Shown piece after piece: positions 1 through 12,268 of a stretch of 64,000 nucleotides of DNA. How positions within the stretch are numbered: position 1 is the first letter of the stretch; each line of letters starts with the position of its first letter. The stretch lies in assembly GCA_003993805.1 (NCBI GenBank), contig RSEF01000001.1, positions 143,728,213 to 143,792,212 of the forward strand. The letters are read 5' to 3'. This DNA is from Himantopus leucocephalus. Taxonomy: Eukaryota > Chordata > Aves > Charadriiformes > Recurvirostridae. The position numbers and the translations under genes are program-made. The notes beneath the pieces were generated by a model that worked only from the letters and a program-made list of their open reading frames with translations, searched no databases and was not told where the DNA came from.

Positions 1-3000
1 CACTGCAAGTGAAGAATTGGAAGTGACTTAGGAAAAACTGCAAGAAAGACACAAGTTCAGAAAATATGCAACTACGACTAAGCGACTTAATCTATACCCA
101 AGAGAATGTTTAATTAGCCCCCTTGATCAGAGGAGAGAAGCACCACCATCAGGAAGACACTCCTGATAGAAATCCCAGCATAATGAATATCAGAGATAAA
201 TCTCGACTAGAAACAAGGATACTACTGCAAGTGTAAGGGCAAATAACTTCTGAGGAGAGCTTACTAGAAATGCATGCTACTATCCACTCTATGTAAATCA
301 AGACAAGATATTTTTCTATGCAATAAGTCGTGGGAAAAAAAATTTACAGGCTTGATGCAGGATTTGAGTGATGTTTTGCATCCTGGATCATAAAGAAGGC
401 CAAGCTATATGATCTCTTCTGCCCTTAAAAATCTGTGAATCTAAAGTCACACTTGACTTCCGTGGCAGAATGACCATTTTACCACAGTACCCAAAAATTT
501 ATCCCCAGACCAATCTTCTGATTCAAAAAGCTAGGTAACGTCTTCTTTTCACAGGAGGTGAACTGTTTTGACAGAGGTCATGTTTTCATGTTTGTTTTCT
601 TCTGTTTAATATCTACCCAACACTGAAACATCTGAGAGCAGTTTCAGCACAGTCATTAATCTCCCATGAACCCTGATTCTGCCTGGCTGATGTAAGCGGT
701 TCAGATCAGTCACACTCAGATGTGACTCTGGCATTAGTATAATTGCTTTAGACTTAGAACTTGATACTATACTTATCTCAGTTCTTGGTCTATTTTACTT
801 TTTTCTAAAGTGACACCTAACTGTGAAACATAAACAGCTCATAGAGTTTTAATCAATCAATGACATTTCTCGTTCTAGCTCTCTTTAGCCTTATTACTCA
901 AAACAGATTCTAATACAGTGTGTTCTGGGCCAATACTCCAGCCAGCTTCTTGCTTATAATTGGCAATGCCAGGTACCCATAACAATTCTGCTGGTACTGA
1001 TACAAATCACTTGTTATCTTATATATTTTTCAGCAGTCAAATCTGCGCAATTACTTTCCTTTTATATCCATAAGTATCATGAATATCTCGCATCCATAAG
1101 TATCATGAGTATCATGATATGCCAGGCAGTCATTTCTCATATGCTCTGTGGAAATTGTGAAATTTTGCAGTTCCACAATGCACAACCACTGTTCTGCTAC
1201 AAAAATAACAGCTCCTTGGGATTCCTGCTTAATATTTTCTGTATGAAGGCAGAGTGGTTGTACTGCCATTCATTTGAAAGAATCTTTACCATGACAAGTG
1301 TAGCCCCCATCTCCTTGCTTTATTGTCCAGTCTTTTCACTGGTAGATTAGGACAGCTGAGATTGACTAGCAACCAACATCATTATTCACTTGTAAAATTA
1401 CTGCCAGTAAAATGACATGGATTGTGGAACTGGCAAAGACTGACCATCCAGCAGAGTTGAACATTGAAACTGTTTGCCTAGTGAGCATTTTTCCCACTAT
1501 GTGTGGGCAATTTTTGTTCAACCAACCTTTAATATTTTACATAGGAAACTGCAGGTTATGATGTGCAACTGGAACCACTGGGCTGTGTCCTTCTGCTTTA
1601 TCCTGATGTTTTCTTCCTGTCTCAATTCACATGTACTGTATTGCCTACCTTACCCTAATACCCTAACAACATGTCTTAATATTTGTTGTTCTCCCCATGT
1701 CCTGCACCAAGTGTTGGAACTGGAATCAAGTTTGGAAGCTGCATGTAACACCATTACGTTCTTTGAACACAGGCAAGTCAGGAAATTATTGTCCAATAGC
1801 ACGTTGCATCAAGAAAGTGATCTGGAGTCTTGTTTATTACCATGATAAATAGACTTTCAGCCGCAGGGCTGAGTACTGTCTCCTACTGTTTCTTTCAGTC
1901 ATTTAATAGGGGATAGAGTGTTTTATAGTTGATCATTCAACTAGAAATCAAGTCAGCATAGTCTTTGTGTAGTGTACGACCAGTCATTTAAGATCCTAAT
2001 ATATGCTCAGTTCTGTACCAATGGAGGAAAAATCCTTGTCTCTGATATAACTGTAAGAGATTGTGAGCAGTTTGGGAACAAGGTAATTCCAGGCACTAGA
2101 ATTAAATAGTTCTTAAACTGTCTGAATCTGGGTAATTCCAGGCGAATAACTGCAGAGCAGTATGATGAATACGTCTTCTCACGTTAAGCTTCTATGTACT
2201 GCCAATGTAAAAATAATCATTCTAGACTTACTTCTCACACCAAGCCTATTTTAGGCAGCTCTATGAAAAGTCAGCTACCACCAAAATCCCTCCCAGTAAG
2301 TCCAGTTTCAATGCAACCAGGGCAAACTTTAAGCAACCAGATTTGCTTCCTTAGCAGAAATTTTATATATCCATAGCATGAGTAAGTGCAAACCTCTATC
2401 AAAATGCATTCCCATCATCCACAACTATGTCCTTGAGTCAGAGAACTGCAAGTACAGTACATTCTGTTGTCTCTTTTGCTGCATCCATGCTGTTGATTCT
2501 CCCACCAGAAAACTTTTCAAGAGCACCAAGCTGTTGTTATGACTCATAGTAAACACCAACGCAAAGTAAGCAGCCCAATGTTCTTCTTCCCTCATTTCAC
2601 TCACACACATTCAGTTAGAAGGGAGAAGAAAAAAAGAGAAAGGAGAAAATAACAAAGATTCAGTTCTTATAAGCTTGTAGGTCCACGGTGAGAAAAGAGA
2701 AGGCTGGAGAGGACTAGACAAGAGACGAACAAAAATACCATAGCAATTCAACACATGGTGAGGAGGTGGAGTGGGATAACACCACAGAAATGAATGCTTA
2801 TGACTCTCGCATCACCGCCCCCAAAATAATCAGCCAAGAGAGATAATTACCAGGTTTAGCTTAAGTATATATACATGTATATGTAGAAAGCAACAGAATG
2901 AAAAGAGATGATCAAAACCTCCATCTCAAATGAGAGATGGGTTCAATCTATTACTTAGTAGCCAAACATAAGCTCTAGGTGAGATCAAACTCTAAATTTT

Positions 3001-6000
3001 AGTCACAAGATTTCTGATAGCAGTGTTTGTCTTAACAACGTCAATTGAGTGGGTTACGGCCCAGTGATAAGATCGAAGCCCACAACTCTAAAATGGTTTA
3101 TAAAAATCCTCAAATAGCACTTGTGAAGGCAAAGGTTTAAGAAGTTCATCAAAACCCAACCTTCACTTATGAGCTTTACATACCGGTAAAGCCACAACCC
3201 TGGCACCAACGGTTTTAGTTGGAGAATGCTGAGAAGTGAGGACAAAGACCCAGGGCTCTCCACAAGGTCAATCCATACCTGCTACTGCAGCTACTCCTTC
3301 ATGGGTCTTAAACCATATGGATGACAAGATCTGTGGCAATAGCAGGTGCTCATCACCTTTGACAGCCAGACTACCTTTTTTTCTGAATCTGTATTTAGGA
3401 ACATAATTCGAGATTCTTGTCTTTGTCCTGAACTTGGAACCATTTTGTGAAACTGAACACTTCTGCATTTTCAACATGCAAACAATTGAAAAATAAAATG
3501 CAAAGTAAATTAAATAGCCTTGCTACATATAAAAACTATTCCGTTTGTTTTCTGATTTAATATTATAAACTGTTTTGAAAAAAAAAAAAAAGAGATGTAG
3601 CTAAAGGAAGGCTGGCAAATGTACGCTGTAAGCAAAACAAAAAACATAAATTCTCTCAAAAGGTTTATCTATTTCAGACTCATTTTAAATAAAGCAATGA
3701 GAGGATACAGCTATCCAAACATTATGTTTTGTTATATTTGAAACAGTTTCTAAACCATTATTCTCTCTATTGTTCAGTTAAAGATCAACATTCAGGTAAT
3801 GCTGAAATATTCATCATCACATTTGTCCTTAAGGAAATTCAACTTGGAGATTATTTTTAGAATGAAAGTTCCCATAAGAAATGTGAAAGAAAATGTGGGT
3901 CACACTTGTTTTTTGATTTAAATACAAAAGCCCATATCATGGTCTGCTTTTATAATAAGATTTTGTTTGGGCATTTTTTAAAAAATGACTGTTATTCAAG
4001 TTAAAACTTGCTCTTAAATCTCCAAGTTGACATGATGACTCACTCCATGAGTGGGCCACCACCCCTTACAAAGTCAACAAGATCCCTAAGTGTACATAAA
4101 TTCCAGGATGGCTTTTAGACAGGTCAACCATCTCTTCTCTATAATGAATGGGAAAATAAGAAGTGATCTTGCCCATAGTGTCACAAAAATGCTGAGGTGC
4201 TGAATAAAGAATTCCCCTGCAAGTCCAGTCAGGCAATTACTGATCAGCTGGTAAATTTCCATTTGCTTTTTCTACTGCTCAAATTCAACCTCAATATTCC
4301 CCTTCTAGAATAGAAATTTTAATTTTGGAGAATTCAGAAACCATACTTGGCAATGCAAATTATTCCTCCAAAGAACAAGATACAAGATCGAATTTACTGC
4401 CCCAGAAATGCATTTAAAAATTACTGTGTTCAGAATATCAACATTAAAGAATAAATTATATTTAGTTGTGCTTACAATTACATATTTGTAATGCATACTC
4501 TTTCTGTAAAGAATGTTGGTTTTACCATTTTCTTCTCTGGTAAAAGCCATTAAAAAAACCCCAACATTTCAAATGTTCCCATCAGCAATAAGTTCCTTCT
4601 CAGTATAGTTGCAATCAATAACAAAGCTTTTCTGCACACTCAGCAACAGATTTAGGAACTCAAAACAGCAGTAGGTGGCCACATACAACTACTAAAAATG
4701 TCACTTTGTTAGTTAATGTTTGATAGCAAGCATTGAACTACACAGCAGGAGTAACCATAACCACAGAGGACAATGGAAAAATGATTGACAGCTTCCTCCA
4801 GTTTAAGGAAAGCATCAGAAGTTTCAAATGGAGAGGAAATGACAATAGAAGAATCATAAAAACGACTCTTAAAATAGTCCTACTCAGAAAGACTAAAGAC
4901 AAAAAAAATCTTGCCATGAGGTTTAGGGGAGCCATCTACCACAGATTTTGGGATCATGGCCTGGAAGAATGCTAAGACTTTCTGTGTAGAACGATGAAGA
5001 TTTAATGGAGCGATGGGAGCTAACACCAGTAAAGAATGACCTCATTTCATTTCAGATTGGGTGTTCTTGTAGAATTTAGACAATTTTGACCCAGGATTAA
5101 TCAGTTTTAATGTATCTCCACTTATTACCTTGTCTGTGCTACTACCTTGTCACCAAACTGCAAGTGAGAGAAAGCTCCAGATTCTACAAAATGCTACAAG
5201 AAGAGAAGGGGATCAGCAAAGAAATGAGTATCTGCAGCCCAAACAAAGAGGCTGTTGGGAGAAGTAGAGAGCTGATGCTCCAGCCTGTGAAGTAATGGAA
5301 AAGAAACTGTCCATGGATTGGAGAGGACTTCACAAAATTTGCTGCAACCCAGGAATCTACTGACCTGTCTTAAACCAGCAGGAAACAAGAATCTGATGGC
5401 AATGACACAGTGGCAGAAGGAGATTTAATTATGGACCTTTATTCCATTTCTAGTCACCTTCAACTTTCATTATTTAATGAAAAAAAAACCTGCTAACTAT
5501 TCTAATTTATAGTCTCATAAAACCTGATGTCTCTTCAATTTAATATCTTGTGGTCTTCTTTGAGAGTTCACTGTAAGGAAAAGTTTTACGCAAATCCACC
5601 TCAAAGATCTGGAGAACTGGTCAACTTCTCCGGTTACACCAGACATGGCATTACCAAAAGGCTAGGAGAATTTTAGTTCCTTCACTAGCACTGACTGTTG
5701 TGCTGCACAACCACGTGTGTGTCACCTGCTCTACCAGCCATTTAGATCAGGATGAAGCCTGGTTAAACACCACTCAGGAAATACGAGTGGGAGGACACAA
5801 CTTACAGTAACTGTACAGGATTTCTATCAGGGCAAAATGTCCTAAGCAGATATTCTTTGCTGTCATATCACTCCAGCTAAGAAAAAAAACTATTTTTGTC
5901 ACTTTCACAGTCAGCAATGCTATGGGTAGATGTAGCAGCATCTTCTGGAAGGAAGGAAACTAGACAAAAGGGAGCCAGCAAGAAGAAAAGTTTAGAATCA

Positions 6001-6149
6001 TACAGTGGTTAACTTGATTTAATCGATTGCCTTACCAGGCTAAGAAAGAGATCTGGCATGTGGCCTGTGCTGCAGAGACTGCAGTGGCAGTGGCATGCAT
6101 CCAATTGAGTGGTGGTGAATGGAGTTAAATCCAGTTGGTGGCCGATCAC
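1..6149. other. Noncoding AT-rich stretch, no gene recognised
   Basis: No recognisable exon, RNA gene or dispersed repeat was seen. Open frames are short (under about 125 codons), lie on both strands and resemble no family I know. Small details are a 17-bp direct repeat at 1066-1108, a repeated 13-mer 'ggtaattccaggc' near 2092 and 2132, and a poly-A tract near 3577-3590. The stretch ends at a scaffold gap. Confidence 0.6.
1066..1108. repeat. Short tandem direct repeat, 26-bp period
   Basis: The 17-mer 'atccataagtatcatga' starts at 1066 and is repeated exactly at 1092. Its last 8 bases 'tatcatga' recur once more just downstream. This is two copies of a roughly 26-bp unit, probably a simple local duplication. 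No function is implied. Confidence 0.8.
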
Positions 6150-6249
6150 NNNNNNNNNNNNNNNNNNNNNNNNNNNNNNNNNNNNNNNNNNNNNNNNNNN
6201 NNNNNNNNNNNNNNNNNNNNNNNNNNNNNNNNNNNNNNNNNNNNNNNNN
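6150..6249. other. Assembly gap (100 N)
   Basis: Exactly 100 consecutive Ns, a conventional placeholder length, so the true distance is unknown. The flanks (ending 'ggccgatcac' and starting 'tctttcctc') share no obvious similarity to each other. Open frames drawn across it are meaningless. Confidence 0.99.
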
Positions 6250-7559
6250 TCTTTCCTCAGGCAATCTTTAGGCCTACAGAAAGGTGGACATCCTCTACAC
6301 TCCATGGTCAACACTATAACTTTCAATAAACACCATCAACTGAGAAGTCTAAAGTAATCTTACAAAATCTATGTTTAAGCAACCTTGTTGGTAATTTTAT
6401 AAAGTAGCCATAACAGCTTTTTTTTTTTTGTTAATATTGTATTTTGAACTGTCATGAGAGGAATAAGCTACAGCACCAAAAAGTAATGCAGATGATCATG
6501 TGGAGTTTTTTATATAGAGTTGAAAACATAATTTGTTAATCTTGCTTTCCTTAAGTCTATATTGGTTTTTGGCCATTGTTTTTTATCTCACGTTGTCTCT
6601 TTTTACACATATAATTCAAGCATGTGGAATACTGCATAGAAGTAAAACACAAGACTTATTTTAAAGCTGCTACTTCCTAGACAGTTTTATATAAAACAGA
6701 CTGTAGAAATTACAGCTAATTAAAATATGACCCTTATTTAAATTCCCTCCTTCCTGATACTTTAGGCTGCTCTGAAAGACACATTTCTTACTGCTAATTC
6801 ACTTTCAGCTGTGGCATAGAAAAAAAACTTTATTCTGAAGTTTTTTCCTTAATGCGAAAAGTTTCACCCTCCTTACCGAGCTGGCTAACATTTTAAAGAT
6901 TTTTAATACTAAAACAGTAAAAGATAATTCCCAATTCTCCTTCTTTTAACTAACCCAATTACCCCATTTCAAGTCTGCTGAAAAACTACAGGAAACCATT
7001 AGAAACGTCACTAACGCTATTATAAAAACTCACTGTTCTTTGACAAGGACAACCTGGCCTTATTCCACCACTCAGAAGACAGACAGACAGACACCAGCAG
7101 GGTGCCTGCTGCAAAGCCTCAAGGTGGTGATATGAATTTCTTGCCAGTTCCCCCAGTCAGGGACAGCAGCATCCCGACTGCAGTACCTTCAGTGGCAGAA
7201 CCCACCTCCCTTGGACCAGCTTCTACCGGAGGTCTCAGAATGACGGTGCAAATACATACCGAGTCCCATTTGGCACACAGCTGGTGCCAGCTGGAAAAAT
7301 CAACATCAGGCACTTGCAAAGCCCAGTTGCTGCAAAACATACATTAAGTGTCTCCAGCTGAATCAAAACCCTATGGAGGCAGACAGCTCTGCCACGGATC
7401 TTTCCACAGCCTCATCCCCATACTGAACCCACCACGTTTTTTTGCGAGTGCCCAGGCCAGTGTACAAGAACCGGTTTCCGCTTCCTTGGCATTATCCATG
7501 CATATCCCCGACTGAAACCAGTTTAGTCAGGCAAAAATACTCAAAGATGACAAGAAGAC
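6250..7559. other. Noncoding stretch before the CpG island
   Basis: AT-rich sequence that becomes GC-richer from about 7080. A short (CAGA)n run lies near 7078-7093. An 81-codon plus-strand frame at 7102-7347 has no recognisable domain and no convincing splice context. Nothing else supported. Confidence 0.55.
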
Positions 7560-7604
7560 GGGGGGGGAGGGGGGGGGGGAGNGGGGGGGGAGGGGGGGGG
7601 AGAG
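7560..7604 (+). repeat. Long G-run interrupted by one N, G-quadruplex-prone
   Basis: An almost pure guanine tract of about 45 bases, broken by a few As and by an N at 7582. Such tracts form G-quadruplexes and are hard to sequence, so the length and the N are likely technical. It lies about 0.4 kb upstream of the CpG island. Confidence 0.9.
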
Positions 7605-7949
7605 TGTTGGGGTACGGGGGTGTGTGGATTTTCTTAATGCTGTCGTCATTTCCACCCTGCATGCTTTGAACTTTCCTCAAACTCCTGCACAGGCTTTTTG
7701 GTTTCCCTACCTCTTGACCCACTTTTGCATGCTGTGAGGAAAAGAAACAGGTGGCCCACGTGTGGTTTATGGAAAAGAATAAAAGTCAGTGCTTGGTATC
7801 TCTGTAACAACCCACCGGACTGACCATCACCCCCCTACAGCGAGAGCAGCCCAGGTGTGGGTTTCTTGCAAAGTTCCCTGCTCCAAAGCCAGAAGAGGAA
7901 TTTTTTTTTTGTTTTAGTCCAACTTGCTATCAGCACTCTGAAAGCTTTT

Positions 7950-8700
7950 CCGGCCTAAATTACAGCCTCGGCTGGACTGTGCTCCAGGGCGCAGCCCCGG
8001 CCGCGGCCCCGAGCAAATGGCGGCCCGGGCAGCCACCGTTACCCCCCGCCCGCCGCCAGGGCCCGGCAGCGCCACCTGCCGCTGCCCAACGGCGCCGCCG
8101 CCCAACGGCCGCGGCGCGGCGCTGAAGGACGGGAGGGCGGCGCTGGGGGCGGGCGGCCCCGGGAAGGGGTCCCGCGGGGCTGCCCGTGAGGAAAAGCGCC
8201 GCCGCGGGCGGGGGTGGCCTCAGGGGCGGGTGGCACACAGGAAAGAGCGCAGGCGGTGGGCTCAGGGGGCGGCCCGGGAGGAGGGCCCGGGCTGGGTACC
8301 CCGGCGGCAGCCGGCGCCCAAGGCCGGGGAGCGGCGCCGCGGTGGAGGTGACCGGCTGTGCCGCAGACCGAGCGGGCACAGCTTCGCCCAGACCCCCACC
8401 CGCCGGTCAGATCCTGCTCCGCTCGGGCCGAACCAAGCCGAGGCGGGTGCGTGTGTGCTGAAGCCAAAATCCTCCTCGCTGCTGGCAGCTCTGCGGGCCC
8501 CCTGAGCGCCCTGCCCGCCGCCCAGGGGCGGGCGCAGGCCCGGGCAGCAGCCGGGGGTTGCAGGCTGCCCGCTCCGCCGGGCGCCGTGCTGCGGTGGCCA
8601 GGCCTCCAGGCAGCACGGTGCCCTTCCTCTGCAGGGCAGCCGCCGCAGCGGCAGACAGCCCTTACCTCCAGGGGCAGCTTGTGACACCGTGTCGCTGCCC
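7950..8700. promoter_or_regulatory. CpG island, candidate promoter and first exon
   Basis: A sharp rise in G+C and in CpG dinucleotides compared with the AT-rich flanks, with many Sp1-like GGGCGG/CCGCCC boxes. This is the only strong CpG island in the window, and vertebrate CpG islands usually mark promoters. At 8014-8024 'caaATGGCGGC' matches the YY1-type element often found at housekeeping transcription starts, where its ATG can be the start codon (here it would begin Met-Ala-Ala-Arg-Ala-Ala). That frame runs open to 8505 but is low-complexity Arg/Gly/Pro, as any frame in such DNA would be, so I do not call a CDS. On the minus strand 'CTGGAG|GTAAGG' at 8661-8671 is a near-consensus splice donor. 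On the plus strand a pyrimidine-rich tract ending in CAG at 8994 is a plausible acceptor. Transcription could run either way and the gene is not identified. Confidence 0.8.
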
Positions 8701-8732
8701 CACGCCTTTCCCTACTTTTTGGGTTTTTGTGG

Positions 8733-8778
8733 GTCGTCGTCGTCGTCGTCGTCGTCGTCGTCCCCCCCCCCCCCGCGG
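8733..8778 (+). repeat. (GTC)n trinucleotide repeat followed by poly-C
   Basis: About nine to ten GTC units (8733-8761), then 13 cytosines (8762-8774), then 'gcgg' and a single N at 8779. It lies at the edge of the CpG island. The N right after a C-run suggests a contig end caused by the homopolymer, so the copy number shown may be wrong. Confidence 0.9.
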
Positions 8779-8779
8779 N

Positions 8780-11654
8780 AGGTGCAGGAAGATGAGCAGG
8801 GAGTGGAGAGTGATGGGGGTAAGAGCAGCTGCAGGGACAGCTGGGATGGGGAGGGCACAAGAGACCGTGTGTGCAAGAGGGAGCGTGACAGATGGAGGCA
8901 GAGATTGTCAGCCCCACAGGGAAGATTGGAAGGGGAGACAGGAAAGAGAAAATGCCACAGTCAGACCCTTTGTTTGACCTGTTTCCTTCCGCAGGTGAAA
9001 TGCAAACCTTCATCAACCTGAACATGAAACCCTTCTAAACCCTCACAGTTCATCTCTACCATCCTAACCCCCAAATCTCATTTTAGAGAGAATCTCCTCC
9101 TCCTAGAGATGGTTCTCCTTCCACCGCAACACTGAACTGAACTTCTAGGACCTCTGTTCCGTCCCACCACAGTTCCCCCATACATTTTCCATCAGAGACC
9201 AGCCTACCTGGGCAGCTTTCCTCTCCTTGACTGACTTCCTCACAGATTGCATTGCATGAAGGAACACAATCTTGGCAAAGTATTTTCTAAACCAAACTGA
9301 CTTTCAACTTTCCAGTGCTGTCTTTAAGGATTCACAGTTTAATTGTTCTGAGGCGGAAGCTCATGTAGCTTTTGGCCTGATCTCTCCATTTCTGCAAGTC
9401 AAAGTTATGGTGTCTTCTCTGCCTCTTATTTCATATGCGTCATCTTACACATGTCTACAGATAGCCTGCCCTGCTCAGAGCAGCCACTTCGTAAAACTTG
9501 GCCTTTCATGCAGTTTTGCTATGCACTTGTCATACGTGAGATGGACTGATCCTATGGGGTAATTGTAAGCCTCTTGAGTCTCTGTCCCTTCATGATTTCA
9601 ACATTGTTCCCAAGTAATACAAGGTCTAGTATTGAACTGGCCCTGTCCAGGTCATGCTGGGTTGTTGGTTTTTTTCAGCAGCCCTATTTGCAACAACAGA
9701 TAGGAGACGATGGAAGAATAGCTAAAAAAAAACCAAAAAGAAACTGACATTATAAAAGAAAATGAAGTTCACCATTTGGTACTGACGTACCATGTTTTGT
9801 TACCTATGGATTTGCTAAATTCCTGAGCAGCCTGTTGATGCTATGTGCATCACAGTATCTGTTTATCCCACATTCCTCCTTGCGGCACGTTTCATACAGC
9901 CAGGCTGAAATTTACCATAACTTATCCAACTTCTTCTATTCATGCACTAACCATAGCCTGCCACGCAAATAAGGCTTGTTTGAGTAACAGAATAGAAAAA
10001 GTGAGAGGACCTGGGAGAAGGCAAATAGAAATCCCCTTTGTCTCCAAGCAGGAAATCCAGCAATTGCCACACACAGGAGATTGTTAAGAGCATGATGTCT
10101 CACAGCTCCGCCAGGTAGACGTGCGTTCAGCAGCATGTACAGAACAAGGTGCCTTTCCCTATTCCACCCATCTGCATCTAATCAATGCAAGTGAGCACTA
10201 GATACTCATTCTTGCTTGGTTTTTACTTTGCATTAATAACACTGGCTACGTATGGTACAAAGATGAGATTCAGAACTTCTAGGATTTGCTGCTATTTCCA
10301 TTTGAAATGTAGCTACACAATAACGGATTCAAGATTAATCTGCTTGAAATGCCAGAGATGTTAAGTGACGAGAAGCTGGGAACAATGATTTAGAAATGGC
10401 AGCTCAATTATGCAGTTGGGAGAAAAACAAACAGAGACTGAAATTGAAACTGAAATGCTTGTAATTCATCCTATTTTGAACCAAAATTTGGATAACTTTC
10501 ATTTATGGGTGAACAGCCAGATTCAGCTGCAAATAGTGCTGTCTAAAGAGCAGTCTGAAGGCAGTTGACAAAGGAGATGGGTACAGGCTCACTGGGCTTC
10601 AGAGACTTTAAGACAGTTGCAGGAGGGAGCCAGGGAAGAAAGAGCACTCTCCTTGAGCAGTTCTCCGTATAGTTTTGGCCAAATGAGCAAGTCCAAAGGC
10701 TCCCATGAAGCAGGGGTTAACTGAGACACTACTTCTTTCTGTTTGTACAGGAAAGAGGCCAAAGTAACAGCCACAAACCATGAATACTCATGATGAACAA
10801 CCATGTCAGATTAGCTCCCTGTACACACTTGAGAGGACTAGGCTGAGATCATAGGGTATTTTCTGAGTTTGTTTGCTCAGCCTTCAAAGATAAGCCTGAA
10901 GAGCATCGACTTTTTGAGCTTTGCCAAGGCTGCCCTCAAAACCAGGCTCATAGTCCACAAAGGCAGTAAGCAGCCAAGTGCAGGCCACCTATGTAGGCTG
11001 CCCATACTTCGATAGGACAGCGTGGTACATTTTCCCGTAAGGAGCGATGTGCCCACGCACCGATGGGGTTGTGCCACTTCCCACCCCATGTCTTACCGTC
11101 ACCACCACCTAAGCTGTGAGTGGAGGCTGCCCCATGCTCCTAAACATGTTCTAAAATGTTCTTTGTAAACAAGAAAACATAGCGTGATAGACTTGTTTTC
11201 TTTATAGTTATCATTATTGACAGGAAGTATTAAAAAAATCTTGGGGGCTGTTGGGATTTTGTTCTTGCTGTCTCAGTTTTAACCATATGCTTTTCAGTCT
11301 ATGTGTCTGGCTGGGGGGAGAATTCCTTTCTGGGGAAAAGGAAGTTGAGATTTTTAAATCCACAGCAGATGTTTCTCTTCAGTTATTGGGGGCTACAACC
11401 TTTTTTAAATTTTCAATAATGGAATTTCTTATACGTTGATATGTCCATAAGAGACACACTTCATTCATCTGTGATTTTTATTACTTTGACATATGGCTAT
11501 GGCCAACACCCATTAAGCCCAAAGGATAGAGTGTCCAAGAGAATTCCCCTCCAACCAGCAATTTCTTGCAACAGTTAAAGTGGAAAAGAGACGGTCCGAG
11601 GAGTTTCCCTGACAGAGCAAGAATATGTAAAGCCACAACGGTGTTCCTATCTTT
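8780..11654. other. Noncoding stretch downstream of the CpG island
   Basis: Moderate G+C near 8780-9200, falling to AT-rich. A good acceptor-like site (pyrimidine tract plus CAG at 8994) lies near the start, but no exon after it is recognisable. The longest frames (under 100 codons) look random. No repeat family recognised. Confidence 0.5.
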
Positions 11655-12268
11655 GAAGGCTAATGGTACCCTATCCTGGGCTGTATTAGGAGGGATGTTG
11701 CCAACAGGTTGAGGGAGGTGATCCATCCCCCCTCCTCAGCACTGGTGAGGCCACACCTGGAGTGCTGGGTCCAGCTCTGGGCTCCCCAGTACAAAAGAAA
11801 CATGGACATACTGGAGACTCCAGCAAAGCACCACTGAGATGATGAAGAGACTGAAACATCTGCTCCTGTGAGGAAAGGCTGAGAGAGCTGGGACCATCCA
11901 GCGTGGAGAAGAGAAGGCTCCAGGGGGATGTCTTCAATGTATATAAATACCTGAAGGGAGGGCGCACAGAGGGCAGAGCCAGGCTCTTTTCAGCACTGCC
12001 CAGTGACAGGACAAAAGGCAATGGGCACAAATTGAAACACAGGAGGTTCCCTCTGAACATCAGGAAACACTTTTTCACTGTGAGGGTGATGGAGCCTCGG
12101 CACAGGTTGCCCAGAGAGGTTGTGGAATCTCCATCCTTGGAGATATTCAGAAGCTGCCTGGACATGGCTCTGGGCAACCAGCTGTAGGTAGCCCTCCTTG
12201 AGCAGGAGGGTTGGACCAGATGACTTCCAGAGGTCCCTTCCAACCTCAACCAGTCTGTGATTCTTTGA
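11655..12268 (+). mobile_element. CR1 LINE fragment, 5'-truncated
   Basis: The sequence runs collinearly with the last part of avian CR1. It begins at the 'gccaatggyatcctgggctgyat'-like block, passes through the C-terminal part of ORF2 ('actggtgaggccacacctgg', 'ctggagaagagaaggctcc') and the 3' UTR ('caggttgcccagagaggttg'), and ends in 'aggtcccttccaacctcaac' plus one degenerate terminal octamer 'tgtgattctttg'. The reading frame is broken, and the open frames on both strands here (including a 187-codon minus-strand frame) come from the repeat. The subfamily differs from the copy at 45.9 kb (dispersed base differences, different 3' UTR). It is a dead retrocopy without promoter or catalytic region. 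Confidence 0.92.

Noticed and set aside
6009..6357. Frames spanning the first N gap
   Set aside because: The 100 Ns are a placeholder, so continuity of reading frame is unknown.
8017..8505. 162-codon plus-strand frame starting at the ATGGCGGC element
   Set aside because: Low-complexity Arg/Gly/Pro/Ala sequence as expected for any frame in CpG-island DNA, with no recognisable domain. Kept only as a possible start inside the island entry.
8039..9025. 328-codon minus-strand frame
   Set aside because: It crosses a C-run, a (GTC)n repeat and an N, so its frame is not reliable, and the poly-Thr stretch is just the trinucleotide repeat read backwards.
11686..12249. 187-codon minus-strand frame
   Set aside because: It is the antisense of a CR1 fragment, not a gene.
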